64,000 nucleotides of DNA, from the NCBI RefSeq assembly GCF_900090225.1, contig NZ_FMHY01000002.1:6448001-6512000 (forward strand), read 5' to 3'. This document shows, piece after piece, positions 1 to 8,022 of this stretch (positions are counted from its first letter, which is position 1; each line of letters starts with the position of its first letter). The DNA comes from Micromonospora eburnea (GTDB taxonomy: Bacteria > Actinomycetota > Actinomycetes > Mycobacteriales > Micromonosporaceae). Both the position numbers and the translations under genes were made by a program. Under the pieces are notes generated by a model. That model was given only the letters and a program-made list of their open reading frames with translations, ran no database searches and had not been told where the DNA came from.

Positions 1-852
1 CTTCGGGTTGAAGAAGAGGTTGTCCAGCAGGGTCTGGGCGTTCTCGCGGGTCGGCGGCTCGCCCGGACGGAGCTTGCGGTAGATGTCCAGCAGCGCCTCG
101 TCCTGCCCGGCGATGTGGTCCTTCTCCAGCGTGGTCATCATCAGTTCGGACCAGCCGAACTTCTCGCGGATCTGCTCCGCCGACCACCCGATGGCCTTGA
201 GCAGGACGGTGACGGCCTGCCGACGCTTGCGGTCGATACGGACGCCGACCGTGTCGCGCTTGTCGATGTCGAACTCCAGCCAGGCACCCCGGCTCGGGAT
301 GACCTTGACGCTGGAGAGGTCGCGGTCGGAGGTCTTGTCCGGCTGCTTGTCGAAGTAGACGCCCGGCGAGCGGACGAGCTGGCTGACCACGACGCGCTCG
401 GTGCCGTTGATGATGAAGGTGCCCTTCGGCGTCATCATCGGGAAGTCACCCATGAACACCGTCTGGCTCTTGATCTCGCCGGTGGTGTTGTTGGTGAACT
501 CCGCCGTCACGAACAGCGGGGCGCAGTAGGTCAGGTCCTTCTCCTTGCACTCCTCGATCGAGGCCTTGACCTCGTCGAAGCGCGGAGCCGAGAAGGAGAG
601 CGACATGGTGCCGGAGAAGTCCTCAATGGGACTGATCTCGTCGAGGATCTCCGCGAGACCCGAGCGTGCGTGCGGGTCGTCGGCCGACCGGCCCTGCCAA
701 GCCTCGTTGCCGACGAGCCAGTCGAAGGACTCGTTCTGGATGGCAAGGAGGTTGGGGACCTCGAGGTGTTCGGTGATCCTGCCGAAAGAAACTCGGCGGG
801 GCGCGAAAGCGCTCGACGTACGACTGGTCTTCGCAGGGCGGGAAGCTGCCAA
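1..852 (-). CDS. rpoB: RNA polymerase beta subunit, N-terminal part (truncated by window edge)
   Basis: This is the first 284 codons of the catalytic beta subunit of RNA polymerase; the rest lies beyond position 1. The translation starts MAASRPAKTSRTSS and contains the typical actinobacterial segments EVPNLLAIQNESFDWL and EFDIDKRDTVGVRIDRKRR. I chose the TTG at 850-852 because a GGAAGGA ribosome-binding site (859-865) lies six bases upstream and the resulting N-terminus matches actinobacterial RpoB. An in-frame ATG at 880-882 would add ten residues but has no good ribosome-binding site. The gene lies downstream of rplJ-rplL with a 577-bp spacer that carries its own promoter. Confidence 0.97.
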   Translation of the reverse strand, partial: MAASRPAKTSRTSSAFAPRRVSFGRITEHLEVPNLLAIQNESFDWLVGNEAWQGRSADDPHARSGLAEILDEISPIEDFSGTMSLSFSAPRFDEVKASIEECKEKDLTYCAPLFVTAEFTNNTTGEIKSQTVFMGDFPMMTPKGTFIINGTERVVVSQLVRSPGVYFDKQPDKTSDRDLSSVKVIPSRGAWLEFDIDKRDTVGVRIDRKRRQAVTVLLKAIGWSAEQIREKFGWSELMMTTLEKDHIAGQDEALLDIYRKLRPGEPPTRENAQTLLDNLFFNPK

Positions 853-979
853 GATGCGTCCTTCCGAGGACCGGTGCTGCATAACGGCTGATACGCGTGC
901 ACTCCAATGACCCCACCAGAAATAGCCGTAATCGGACATTTCCGAGCAGGGGTCAAGTCGGAAGGCAGCGCAAACTAGC

Positions 980-1008
980 AGTGTAGCCGAGAGGCTAACC
1001 GCTGTCCA
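980..1008 (-). promoter_or_regulatory. Probable rpoB promoter (-35 TGGACA, 17 bp, -10 TACACT)
   Basis: Reading the minus strand, TGGACA (1003-1008) and TACACT (980-985) are separated by exactly 17 bases, close to the housekeeping sigma consensus. Transcription would start near 973 and give a leader of about 120 nt before the TTG start of rpoB. The bases just downstream of the -10 box (GCTAGTTTGCGCTGCC) resemble a sequence I recall upstream of rpoB in other actinobacteria. Placement is inference from consensus matching. Confidence 0.65.
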
Positions 1009-1334
1009 GCCCACCCCGCAGGTCGTCGCGGAACTTGCCTCGGGACCCAGGGAATCCGGGTCTACCGGGCCGCTCGGAACGCGACGTTCCTGCCGGGCCG
1101 CTCGGGCGCGACGGCCATGGTGCTGCCGCTGCCATTACCCGAGAGGTGGCCGTTGCAAGCGCGGAAGGTCTTGCTGGTGCCAGCGTGCCTGTCAGCCCGG
1201 TGTCGCGTCAAGGGCCGGTTACCGGTCGAGGTGGCTTTCCCCCCGACGGACTACCGACAGACGTCACTCCCAGACCCTACGCCGGACGCTGAACGCCCTG
1301 CTCACGCCACTTCCACCGGGCACCCCGCCATGCA

Positions 1335-1373
1335 CGGCGGGCGGCGATCCTCATCTCGGATCACCGCCCGCCG
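1335..1373 (-). terminator. Hairpin in the rplL-rpoB spacer (possible partial terminator)
   Basis: A 16-bp stem with one mismatch and a 7-nt loop (arms 1335-1350 and 1358-1373) lies about 57 bp downstream of the rplL stop. A second small perfect hairpin (1388-1405, CCGGCTC/GAGCCGG) lies between it and rplL. No U-run follows on the minus strand, so it may act as a partial terminator, as known in the E. coli rplL-rpoB spacer, or as an RNA processing site. I see no gene in the rest of 853-1429 apart from the promoter listed separately. Confidence 0.6.
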
Positions 1374-1429
1374 CGACGCGGTGTGCCCCGGCTCACGCGA
1401 GCCGGAGACGCGTCAGATCGACCTCAAGG

Positions 1430-1816
1430 TCACTTGAGGGTGACCTTGGCGCCCTCGCCCTCGAGCTTGGCCTTGGCCTTCTCGGCGGTCTCCTTGTTGG
1501 CCTTCTCCAGGACCGCCTTCGGCGCGGCCTCGACCAGGTCCTTGGCCTCCTTCAGGCCCAGGCCGGTCAGCTCGCGCACGACCTTGATGACCTGGATCTT
1601 CTTGCCACCGTCGGCGTCGAGGATGACGTCGAACTCGTCCTTCTCCTCCTCGACCGGGGCAGCGGCACCCGCGGCACCCGGGGCGGCGGCGACGGCCACC
1701 GGGGCGGCCGCGGTGACCTCGAAGGTCTCCTCGAACTGCTTCACGAACTCAGAGAGCTCGATCAGCGTCATCTCCTTGAACGCGTCGAGCAGCTCGTCGG
1801 TGCTGAGCTTCGCCAT
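1430..1816 (-). CDS. rplL: 50S ribosomal protein L7/L12
   Basis: This 128-residue acidic stalk protein binds as dimers to L10 and recruits translation factors. It has the N-terminal dimerisation segment (LSTDELLDAFKEMTLIELSEF), an Ala/Pro hinge around residues 40-55 and the conserved C-terminal domain with GLGLKEAKDLVE. Start ATG at 1814-1816 is preceded by AAAGGA. It is 55 bp downstream of rplJ, forming the L10-L12 operon. Confidence 0.98.
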   Translation of the reverse strand: MAKLSTDELLDAFKEMTLIELSEFVKQFEETFEVTAAAPVAVAAAPGAAGAAAPVEEEKDEFDVILDADGGKKIQVIKVVRELTGLGLKEAKDLVEAAPKAVLEKANKETAEKAKAKLEGEGAKVTLK

Positions 1817-1871
1817 GTCTGGCGTCCTTTCCTGAATGGTTTAACTAAGAACGTGGGTGCGCCGCGGGGCC

Positions 1872-2417
1872 TCAGGCCGCCTCGGCGCCCTCCTTCTCGC
1901 GCTTGTCCTGCAGGGCGGCCGCCAGACGCGCGGTCTTGGCGAGCGGAGCCTGGAACAGGGCCGCGGCCTTGCTCAGGTTGCCCTTCATGGCGCCGGCCAG
2001 CTTCGCCAGCAGCACCTCGCGGGACTCCAGGTCGGCGAGCTTCGTGACCTCGGCCGCGGAAATGGCCTTGCCCTCGAAGACACCGCCCTTGATGACGAGC
2101 TTCGGGTTGGCCTTCGCGAAGTCGCGAAGCCCCTTCGCCGCCTCGACGACGTCGCCCGAAACGAAAGTCAGCGCGGTAGGACCGGTGAACAGCTCGTCGA
2201 GGCCGGAGATGCCCGCGTCGGCCGCGGCACGCTTCGCCAGCGTGTTCTTCGCGACCGTGTAGCTGGTCTCCTTGCCGAGCGAGCGCCGCAGCTGGGTGAG
2301 CTGGGAAACCGTGAGCCCGCGGTACTCGGTCAGCACGGTGGCCCCCGCGTTGCGGAAGCTGTCGGTCAGCTCGGCGACGGCCGTGGCCTTGTCGGCCCGG
2401 ATCGGCTTGTCCGCCAT
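1872..2417 (-). CDS. rplJ: 50S ribosomal protein L10
   Basis: This 181-residue protein anchors the L7/L12 stalk to 23S rRNA and is the usual autogenous repressor of its own operon. It contains the family segments MADKPIRADKATAV, EYRGLTVSQLTQLRR and VAKNTLAKRA, and ends in an Ala- and Glu-rich tail. An unusually good ribosome-binding site (GAGAGGAGG) precedes the ATG at 2415-2417. A long structured leader lies upstream, consistent with L10 autoregulation. Confidence 0.98.
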   Translation of the reverse strand: MADKPIRADKATAVAELTDSFRNAGATVLTEYRGLTVSQLTQLRRSLGKETSYTVAKNTLAKRAAADAGISGLDELFTGPTALTFVSGDVVEAAKGLRDFAKANPKLVIKGGVFEGKAISAAEVTKLADLESREVLLAKLAGAMKGNLSKAAALFQAPLAKTARLAAALQDKREKEGAEAA

Positions 2418-2496
2418 GTCCCTCCTCTCTCGTTACTCGGAGCTGGTACGCCGGCGACGAGCGGACGCTCGCGACGGCGCGGAGGCATCACGACAA

Positions 2497-2667
2497 CGAG
2501 AAAAGCCCCGGCGCAGGGCGCACGGGGCGAGGGCCGGCACGATGAACGCGGTCGGCGGACCACGCACAGCACCGATTTTCGCTTGCCGCCCTGCGCGGGT
2601 CGCCCGTCATCGCGGGACCTTCGACCGTGCCGAGGCACGGTGACCAGCGGTCTCTGGGTGGAACTAC
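2497..2667 (-). promoter_or_regulatory. L10-type leader RNA of the rplJL operon with attenuator-like hairpin
   Basis: The 250 nt upstream of rplJ are structured. A terminator-like stem-loop (2505-2528: GCCCCG and GCGC pairing with GCGC and CGGGGC, one bulge) is followed on the minus strand by TTTTCT (2499-2504). An upstream perfect 7-bp hairpin lies at 2625-2640 (CCGTGCC/GGCACGG). This is the expected position and architecture of the L10 (rplJ) leader, which binds the L10-L12 complex. Exact boundaries are estimated. Confidence 0.6.
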
Positions 2668-2673
2668 GCGGCA

Positions 2674-2703
2674 AGAGTACGCGACGGGACCGGGCAGCAC
2701 CAA
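2674..2703 (-). promoter_or_regulatory. Candidate rplJL promoter (-35 TTGGTG, 18 bp, -10 TACTCT)
   Basis: On the minus strand TTGGTG (2698-2703) and TACTCT (2674-2679) are spaced by 18 bases and lie just upstream of the structured leader. The match to consensus is moderate. Transcription would start near 2667. Confidence 0.45.
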
Positions 2704-2839
2704 ATCGGCACCGGGTGCCCCGGGTCACGCTCACCCGATTCGGTGATCGACTCAAGATGCGGCACATCGCCCCGTCGCCGCAGCGGGAAAGGGCGGTGCG
2801 CGGCACACCGAGTCGATCGAGCGCGAGCGCCCACGGCGG

Positions 2840-3529
2840 TCAGGCGCGGGTACGACGCCCGCGTACGTAGCCGGCGAGCACCACCGCCGCCCAGGTGAGC
2901 GCCCAGCCGGTCAGCAGCAGGACGGTCGGGACCGCCAGCTCGCCGGCCAGCGCCCGCGCGACCGGCATCACCGGCGGCGCCAGCCACGGGACCACCGAAC
3001 CGCTCAACCCCAGGACCAGGGCACCGACCACGCCGACCGTCAGCACGGCGACGCCGTAGCCGGCGCTGCGGGTGATCACCCGGCTGGCCAACGCGCCAAG
3101 CGCCACCGCCGCCGGCAGGGCGAGCAGGTGCGCCCAGACGCCGAGGGCGATCCCGGCGGGCACCGACCGACCGCCGGGCGGGACCTGCCCGGTCACCCCG
3201 CCGACCAGCCACGGGAAAACCAGCGCCAGGGCCACCGTGCCGAGCCCGGCCACCGCCGCCGCGACCAGGCCGGCAACCTGCTCCCGGGCCGGACCGACCA
3301 CCACCCGGGCCAGCCGGCGTTGCACGTCCGGCTCCACGTCCAGCAGGAGCTTCGTCTGCCAGGCCAGCACCGGGAACAGCACCACCGCCGAGACGCCGTA
3401 CGCCTCCGCCGGCTGGGCCCGGCCACCGCCGTAGAGGACGCCGAGGGCCAGCAGGCCGGCCAGCACCGGCGCCAGCGCCCGTCCGGTACGCAGGAAGCCC
3501 GCCAGCCGCAGCCGGACCAGCGCGATCAC
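2840..3529 (-). CDS. ABC transporter membrane subunit (small, integral membrane)
   Basis: This 229-residue protein has about six hydrophobic segments (for example ALAPVLAGLLALGVLYGG and AVLTVGVVGALVLGLSGSVV) and a basic C-terminus ending GRRTRA. It starts at GTG (3527-3529), overlapping the stop of the upstream ATPase gene by four bases (GTGA), so the two are translationally coupled and probably form one exporter. No close family is recognised and the substrate is unknown. A longer open frame upstream in the same phase is only a read-through of the ATPase gene in another frame. Confidence 0.75.
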   Translation of the reverse strand: MIALVRLRLAGFLRTGRALAPVLAGLLALGVLYGGGRAQPAEAYGVSAVVLFPVLAWQTKLLLDVEPDVQRRLARVVVGPAREQVAGLVAAAVAGLGTVALALVFPWLVGGVTGQVPPGGRSVPAGIALGVWAHLLALPAAVALGALASRVITRSAGYGVAVLTVGVVGALVLGLSGSVVPWLAPPVMPVARALAGELAVPTVLLLTGWALTWAAVVLAGYVRGRRTRA

Positions 3530-4569
3530 CGGGTCACCTCCCGGGCCGGACCGGTCAGGTCCCGCCCGGCCACCACTTCGCCGGCCGGCGGGGCGGCGGC
3601 CGGCTCGGCCGGGATCGGGACGTCGACCGGGCCGCCCTCGGAGCCCGGGTCGGCCGCGTGCCCGGGACCGTCGCCGCGCCGTGGGCCGTTCGCACGGGGC
3701 GGTACGGCCTCGGTCGGTGGCGCCGCGACGGGCGGCGGGGCGGTGTCGGGCAACGGCCCGGAATCGGGCCGCGGGGCGGGAGGCGGGGTGGCATCGGGCG
3801 GCGAGCCGGAATCGGGCCGCGTGGTGGGCGGCGGGGCGGGGTCGTCGCGTACCCGCAGGACGTGGTGCCCGTCGGCGCGCAACCGGGCGACGGCGGCGGC
3901 GACCCGGGCGGCCGGGACCGCAAGCTCCACCACCGCCATGGCCGCGCCCTCCGACGGCGCCTGCTCGGTGACCGTGCCGTCGGCTACCGTCCACTGCCGG
4001 GCGCCGGGCAGCCGGACGGTCTCCCCCCGGTGGTCGCTGACCAGCACCGTGCCGCCCTCGGCCAGCACCTCGTTGATGAACACCGGCACCAACTCGCGGG
4101 CGGCGGCATCCAGCCCCTCCCAGGGCTCGTCGAGGACGAGCAGGCCGGGCCGTCGCAGCAGGGCCTGGGCCAGGCCGACCTTCTGGGCGGTGCCCTTCGA
4201 CAACTGGGGCAGCCGGACCCCGTGGAACCGGGCCAGGCCGAGCCGGTCGACCCAGTGCCGCACCGCCCGGTCGGCCTGCGGCCCGGAGAGGCCGGCGACC
4301 CGGCCCATCGCGGTGAGGTAGTGCGCCACGGTGAACGGCTGGTCGGCGGGGAAACGCTCCGGCACCCAGCCGACGGCGGCGGGCCGGTCGATCACGCGGC
4401 CGCGGGTTGGCCGGAGCCCGCCCGCCGCGAGTTGGAGCAGCGTCGACTTGCCCGCGCCGTTGCGCCCGAGCACCACCGCCGCCTCGCCCGGGCCGATCCG
4501 CACCTCGGTCTCCCGCAACACCCACGGGCCGCGTCGGTGGTAGCCGAACCAGACGTCCTCCAGCCGCAT
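3526..4569 (-). CDS. ABC transporter ATP-binding subunit with proline-rich tail
   Basis: This 347-residue protein contains a full ATPase domain: Walker A GRNGAGKST (35-43), a degenerate signature LSKGT (123-127) in place of LSGGQ, and Walker B LLVLDEP (143-149). From about residue 230 it becomes a Pro/Asp-rich, low-complexity tail with repeats of RPDSG. It is coupled by a GTGA overlap to a membrane partner and sits between rplA and rplJ, where related actinobacteria often carry unrelated inserted genes. It probably energises export of an unknown substrate. Confidence 0.85.
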   Translation of the reverse strand: MRLEDVWFGYHRRGPWVLRETEVRIGPGEAAVVLGRNGAGKSTLLQLAAGGLRPTRGRVIDRPAAVGWVPERFPADQPFTVAHYLTAMGRVAGLSGPQADRAVRHWVDRLGLARFHGVRLPQLSKGTAQKVGLAQALLRRPGLLVLDEPWEGLDAAARELVPVFINEVLAEGGTVLVSDHRGETVRLPGARQWTVADGTVTEQAPSEGAAMAVVELAVPAARVAAAVARLRADGHHVLRVRDDPAPPPTTRPDSGSPPDATPPPAPRPDSGPLPDTAPPPVAAPPTEAVPPRANGPRRGDGPGHAADPGSEGGPVDVPIPAEPAAAPPAGEVVAGRDLTGPAREVTR

Positions 4570-4598
4570 GCGACGAGCCTGCCACAGCGGGCAGACGA

Positions 4599-4632
4599 AC
4601 GGGGCCCCGCCACGTGGGTGGCGGGGCCCCGT
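4599..4632 (-). terminator. Terminator downstream of rplA
   Basis: A perfect 15-bp stem with a 4-nt loop (arms 4599-4613 and 4618-4632) starts 15 bp after the rplA stop. It separates the rplK-rplA operon from the ABC genes. Confidence 0.85.
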
Positions 4633-4646
4633 TAGGGCAGTCGTGC

Positions 4647-5363
4647 TCAGGCGTCGGCCGAGGTCTCCTGCAGGTTCTTCACCGCGTTCGGGTCGACCGG
4701 GACGCCCGGGCCCATGGTGGTGGTGAGGGTGACCTTCTTCAGGTACTTGCCCTTCGCCGCGGAGGGCTTCGAGCGCAGCACCTCGTCCAGCACCGCCGCG
4801 TAGTTGTCGATCAGCTGGGCCTCGGAGAACGAGGCCTTGCCGATGATCAGGTGGAGGTTGGAGTGCTTGTCCACCCGGAAGGTGATCTTACCGCCCTTGA
4901 TGTCCGAGACGGCCTTGGCGACATCCATGGTCACCGTGCCGGTCTTCGGGTTCGGCATCAGGCCGCGCGGGCCCAGGATCCGCGCGATCCGGCCGATCTT
5001 GGCCATCTGGTCAGGGGTGGCGATCGCCGCGTCGAAGTCGAGCCAACCGCCCTGGATACGGGCGACCAGCTCGTCGGTGCCCACCTCGTCCGCACCCGCG
5101 GCGGCGGCCTCCTCGGCCTTCGCGCCGGCGGCGAAGACGATCACGCGGGCGGTCTTGCCGGTGCCGTGCGGCAGGTTGACCGTGCCGCGGACCATCTGGT
5201 CCGCCTTGCGGGGGTCGACGCCGAGGCGCATGGCGACCTCGACCGTGGCGTCGAACTTGACGTTGGTGGTCTCCTTGGCCAGCTTGACGGCCTCGGCGGG
5301 GGTGTAGAGCTTCGACCGGTCGATGACCTCGGCGGCCTTGCGGTAGTTCTTGCTGCGCTGCAT
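4647..5363 (-). CDS. rplA: 50S ribosomal protein L1
   Basis: This 238-residue protein of the L1 stalk helps release E-site tRNA. Family segments include KLYTPAEAVKLAKET, VDPRKADQMVRGTVNLPHG, GPRGLMPNPKTGTVT and TMGPGVPVDPNAV. It is 84 bp downstream of rplK and closed by a strong terminator. Length and start agree with the family. Confidence 0.98.
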   Translation of the reverse strand: MQRSKNYRKAAEVIDRSKLYTPAEAVKLAKETTNVKFDATVEVAMRLGVDPRKADQMVRGTVNLPHGTGKTARVIVFAAGAKAEEAAAAGADEVGTDELVARIQGGWLDFDAAIATPDQMAKIGRIARILGPRGLMPNPKTGTVTMDVAKAVSDIKGGKITFRVDKHSNLHLIIGKASFSEAQLIDNYAAVLDEVLRSKPSAAKGKYLKKVTLTTTMGPGVPVDPNAVKNLQETSADA

Positions 5364-5447
5364 GGCTTGTTACTCCTGTGGTCTTTGGCGGGCCCGCGAC
5401 GTCCGCGGCCCTCCCACGAACTGATCAGGTGGAGCGGTGAGGCGAGG

Positions 5448-5879
5448 TCAGTCGGCGACGTTCAGGCCCATCGACCGGGCGGTGCCGGCGATGATCCTCT
5501 CGGCCTGGTCGAGGTCGTTGGCGTTGAGGTCAGCCATCTTCTTCTCGGCGATCTCGCGTACCTGGGCGCGGCTCACCGTGCCGACCTTCTCCTTGTTCGG
5601 GACGCCCGAACCCTTCTGCACGCCAGCGGCCTTGATCAGCAGCCGGGCAGCGGGCGGGGTCTTCAGCACGAAGGTGAAGGTGCGGTCCTCGTAGACGCTG
5701 ATCTCGGCGGGGACGATGTCGCCCCGCTGCGACTCGGTCTGCGCGTTGTAGGACTTGCAGAACTCCATGATGTTCACGCCGTGCTGGCCGAGCGCGGGGC
5801 CGACCGGCGGCGCCGGAGTGGCCTGGCCCGCCGGCAGCTGAAGCGTGAACGTCTTGACGAGCTTCTTCTTCGGAGGCAT
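5448..5879 (-). CDS. rplK: 50S ribosomal protein L11
   Basis: This 143-residue protein binds the GTPase centre of 23S rRNA and is needed for stringent-factor activation. It shows the typical N-terminus MPPKKKLVKTFTLQLPAG, then PPVGPALGQHGVNIMEFCK and the C-terminal GTARSMGLNV. An upstream in-frame start would add 16 residues. I chose the ATG at 5877-5879 because it has AGGAAGAG just upstream and gives the family N-terminus. Confidence 0.98.
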   Translation of the reverse strand: MPPKKKLVKTFTLQLPAGQATPAPPVGPALGQHGVNIMEFCKSYNAQTESQRGDIVPAEISVYEDRTFTFVLKTPPAARLLIKAAGVQKGSGVPNKEKVGTVSRAQVREIAEKKMADLNANDLDQAERIIAGTARSMGLNVAD

Positions 5880-6063
5880 GTCTCTTCCTGGGGCTTGGAA
5901 CTGGGATTTTCGCCGGTCCGCGGGCACGCACGGTCAGCGTGCTGCGGACAGCCGACGTTCTAGGGTAGCGCAGCCGTCGCGCCGCCCCCCGCCGAGGTCC
6001 GCCGGGCGGGGAGACGACACACCGGCGGCGGCCGGATGCCCACCGCCGGCGCGAAGGCGTACG

Positions 6064-6786
6064 TCAGATCTTGGCGACCTGGTTGAAGTTGAGCTCGACC
6101 GGAGTCTCCCGGCCGAAGATCGACACCAGCACCTTGAGCTTCTGCTGGTCAGCGTTGATCTCGCTGATCGTCGCCGGCAGCGAGGCGAAGGCTCCGTCGG
6201 TGACGGTGACCGAGTCACCGACCTCGAAGTCGAGGACCTTGACCTCGGGCTTGGCCTTCTTCTCCACGGCCTCGACCGCCGGGGCCAGCCACTTCAGCAC
6301 CTCGTCGAGGCTCAGCGGCGCCGGCCGGTCGGCCCGGTCGGTCGCGCCGACGAAGCCGGTGACCCCCGGGGTGTTCCGGACGCAGGAGTAGGACTCCGCG
6401 GTCAGCTCCATCCGGACCAGGATGTAGCCCGGGAAGACCTTCGCCTGGATCTGCGACCGCTTGCCGTTCTTGACCTCGACCTCTTCCCGGGTCGGCACCT
6501 CGACCTGGTAGATGTAGTCCTCCATGTCGAGGGAGGTGATCCGGGTCTCGAGGTTGGTCTTGACCTTGTTCTCGTAGCCGGCGTACGAGTGCACCACGTA
6601 CCAGTCGCCGGGGGCGTAGCGCAGCTTCTGGCGCAGCTCGGCAACCGGGTCGAAGTCCTCGTCCGGGGCGGGCTCAGTCGTCGGGAATTCCGGCTCGCTG
6701 GCGGCCTCGACCGACTCGTTGTTGGCCGCCGTCGCCACCGTGGACTGCTCGTCCGGGGTCTCGGCGGTCTCGTCGTACTCAGGCAC
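6064..6786 (-). CDS. nusG: Transcription termination/antitermination factor NusG
   Basis: This 240-residue protein binds RNA polymerase and couples it to Rho or the ribosome. After an acidic N-terminal extension of about 70 residues (common in actinobacteria) comes the NGN domain (DWYVVHSYAGYENKVKTNLE), then a KOW domain near the end (VGDSVTVTDGAFASLPATI, VELNFNQVAKI). It follows secE by 35 bp and precedes rplK, the conserved order. Confidence 0.98.
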   Translation of the reverse strand: MPEYDETAETPDEQSTVATAANNESVEAASEPEFPTTEPAPDEDFDPVAELRQKLRYAPGDWYVVHSYAGYENKVKTNLETRITSLDMEDYIYQVEVPTREEVEVKNGKRSQIQAKVFPGYILVRMELTAESYSCVRNTPGVTGFVGATDRADRPAPLSLDEVLKWLAPAVEAVEKKAKPEVKVLDFEVGDSVTVTDGAFASLPATISEINADQQKLKVLVSIFGRETPVELNFNQVAKI

Positions 6787-6821
6787 GCTCGCTCACTTCC
6801 GTCACTATGGCTGGTCGCCGG

Positions 6822-7214
6822 TCAGCTGGGGTTGCCGAAGACCCACAGCACCGCCTTCGCGAAGCCGAAGTCCAGGCCGGCCACGATCGCCAGCATCACC
6901 GCGACGAAGGTGACCACCACGCCCGTGTAGGTCAGCAGTTCCTTGCGGGTCGGCCAGATGACCTTACGCAACTCGGCCACGACCTCGCGGAAGAACCGCG
7001 CGATACGGGCGAAGACCCCGATCCGCTCGGTGTCCTTGCGGGTCTTCCGTCCCTCGGTCGACTCGGCCCGGGCCCGCTTACGGGTGGCGGTGCCGCCCCG
7101 GGAGACCGGCTCGTCCTCGCTCGTGGCGTCGTCTTCGGCCGTGTCGTCGACGACCGCGTCCTCAGGCAGACGCTCGTCGCCGGCGTCCTCGCCGCGCCGC
7201 TTGTTCTCGGCCAC
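6822..7214 (-). CDS. secE: Preprotein translocase subunit SecE
   Basis: This 130-residue subunit clamps SecY in the Sec channel. It has a charged N-terminal region, the conserved cytosolic helix (FFREVVAELRKVIWPTRKEL) and one membrane segment (TYTGVVVTFVAVMLAIVAGL). I chose the GTG at 7212-7214 because GGAGGG lies five bases upstream; the frame stays open further upstream through the tRNA-Trp side. It lies directly downstream of tRNA-Trp. Confidence 0.95.
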   Translation of the reverse strand: MAENKRRGEDAGDERLPEDAVVDDTAEDDATSEDEPVSRGGTATRKRARAESTEGRKTRKDTERIGVFARIARFFREVVAELRKVIWPTRKELLTYTGVVVTFVAVMLAIVAGLDFGFAKAVLWVFGNPS

Positions 7215-7426
7215 TTCGCCCTCCGTGCGGGATCTCGGGTCGCACGCTGAAGGGCGTGCGCGGCGTGTGGTCACGCCGGCCGGACCAACCGTCCCGCGAC
7301 GGGCCGCGGCCGGCGGACCGACCGGGAGGACCCGAATGCCTCGGAACCACCCCGCCGGTGCCACCACCACGGGCCGGACGCCGCCATACGGCGGCGCGAC
7401 CCACGGGAACGGTCAGGCCTGAGGCG

Positions 7427-7499
<73 letters not shown>

Positions 7500-7627
7500 G
7501 TGCGGCAGCACACCCCAACCCGGAACACGCAGTGCCGGGTAGGGGTTACTTGCCCCACGGCGGACCAGTGTACGGGTAGTCGGGCGACTTTCCCAACCGG
7601 TCTACCCCTCGCGCGTCGACCAGCCGG

Positions 7628-8020
7628 TCAGCGGGGTGTCCGGACGGTCGCCCGGGCCTGCGCCAGGACCTTCTCCCCGTGGCAGGTCGCAGTGATGTCG
7701 AGCCTGGTCAGGCCGTCCTCGGTGACCTCCTTGACCACCGCGCCGACCACGACCTCGGTGCCCTCGTCGGTGTCCGGCACGACCACCGGGCGGGTGAACC
7801 GCACGCCGAAGTCGACCACCGCGTCGGGCGCGCCGGCCCAGGCGGCGACCGCCCGGCCGACCAGCGCCATGGTGAACATGCCGTGGGCGATGACCCCGGG
7901 CAGGCCCACCTTGGTGGCGGTGCGGTCGCTCCAGTGGATCGGGTTGAAGTCGCCCGAGGCGCCCGCGTAGCGGACCAGGTCCGCACGGGTCACCTGGAAC
8001 GTCTGGGTGGGCAGCTCCAC
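7628..8020 (-). CDS. hadB: MaoC-type hotdog dehydratase, HadB-like
   Basis: This 130-residue single-hotdog MaoC protein carries the hydratase motif around YAGASGDFNPIHWSD and LPGVIAHGMFTMALVG, with the catalytic Asp/His pair. HadB is the catalytic partner of HadA in (3R)-hydroxyacyl-ACP dehydration of type II fatty-acid synthesis. It starts at GTG two bases after the hadA stop. The order rpmG-hadA-hadB-tRNA-Trp-secE matches mycobacteria, but no hadC follows. Use of the had names is by synteny and similarity; substrate chain length is unknown. Confidence 0.85.
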   Translation of the reverse strand: MELPTQTFQVTRADLVRYAGASGDFNPIHWSDRTATKVGLPGVIAHGMFTMALVGRAVAAWAGAPDAVVDFGVRFTRPVVVPDTDEGTEVVVGAVVKEVTEDGLTRLDITATCHGEKVLAQARATVRTPR

Positions 8021-8022
8021 GG

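Noticed and set aside
880..882. Alternative in-frame ATG start for rpoB
   Set aside because: It lacks a ribosome-binding site, while the TTG at 850-852 has GGAAGGA at the right distance and gives the usual actinobacterial N-terminus.
2840..4585. A 581-codon minus-strand frame covering both ABC genes
   Set aside because: Its first 350 codons are an out-of-phase read of the ATPase gene; the real permease starts at the GTG at 3529, coupled to the ATPase stop.
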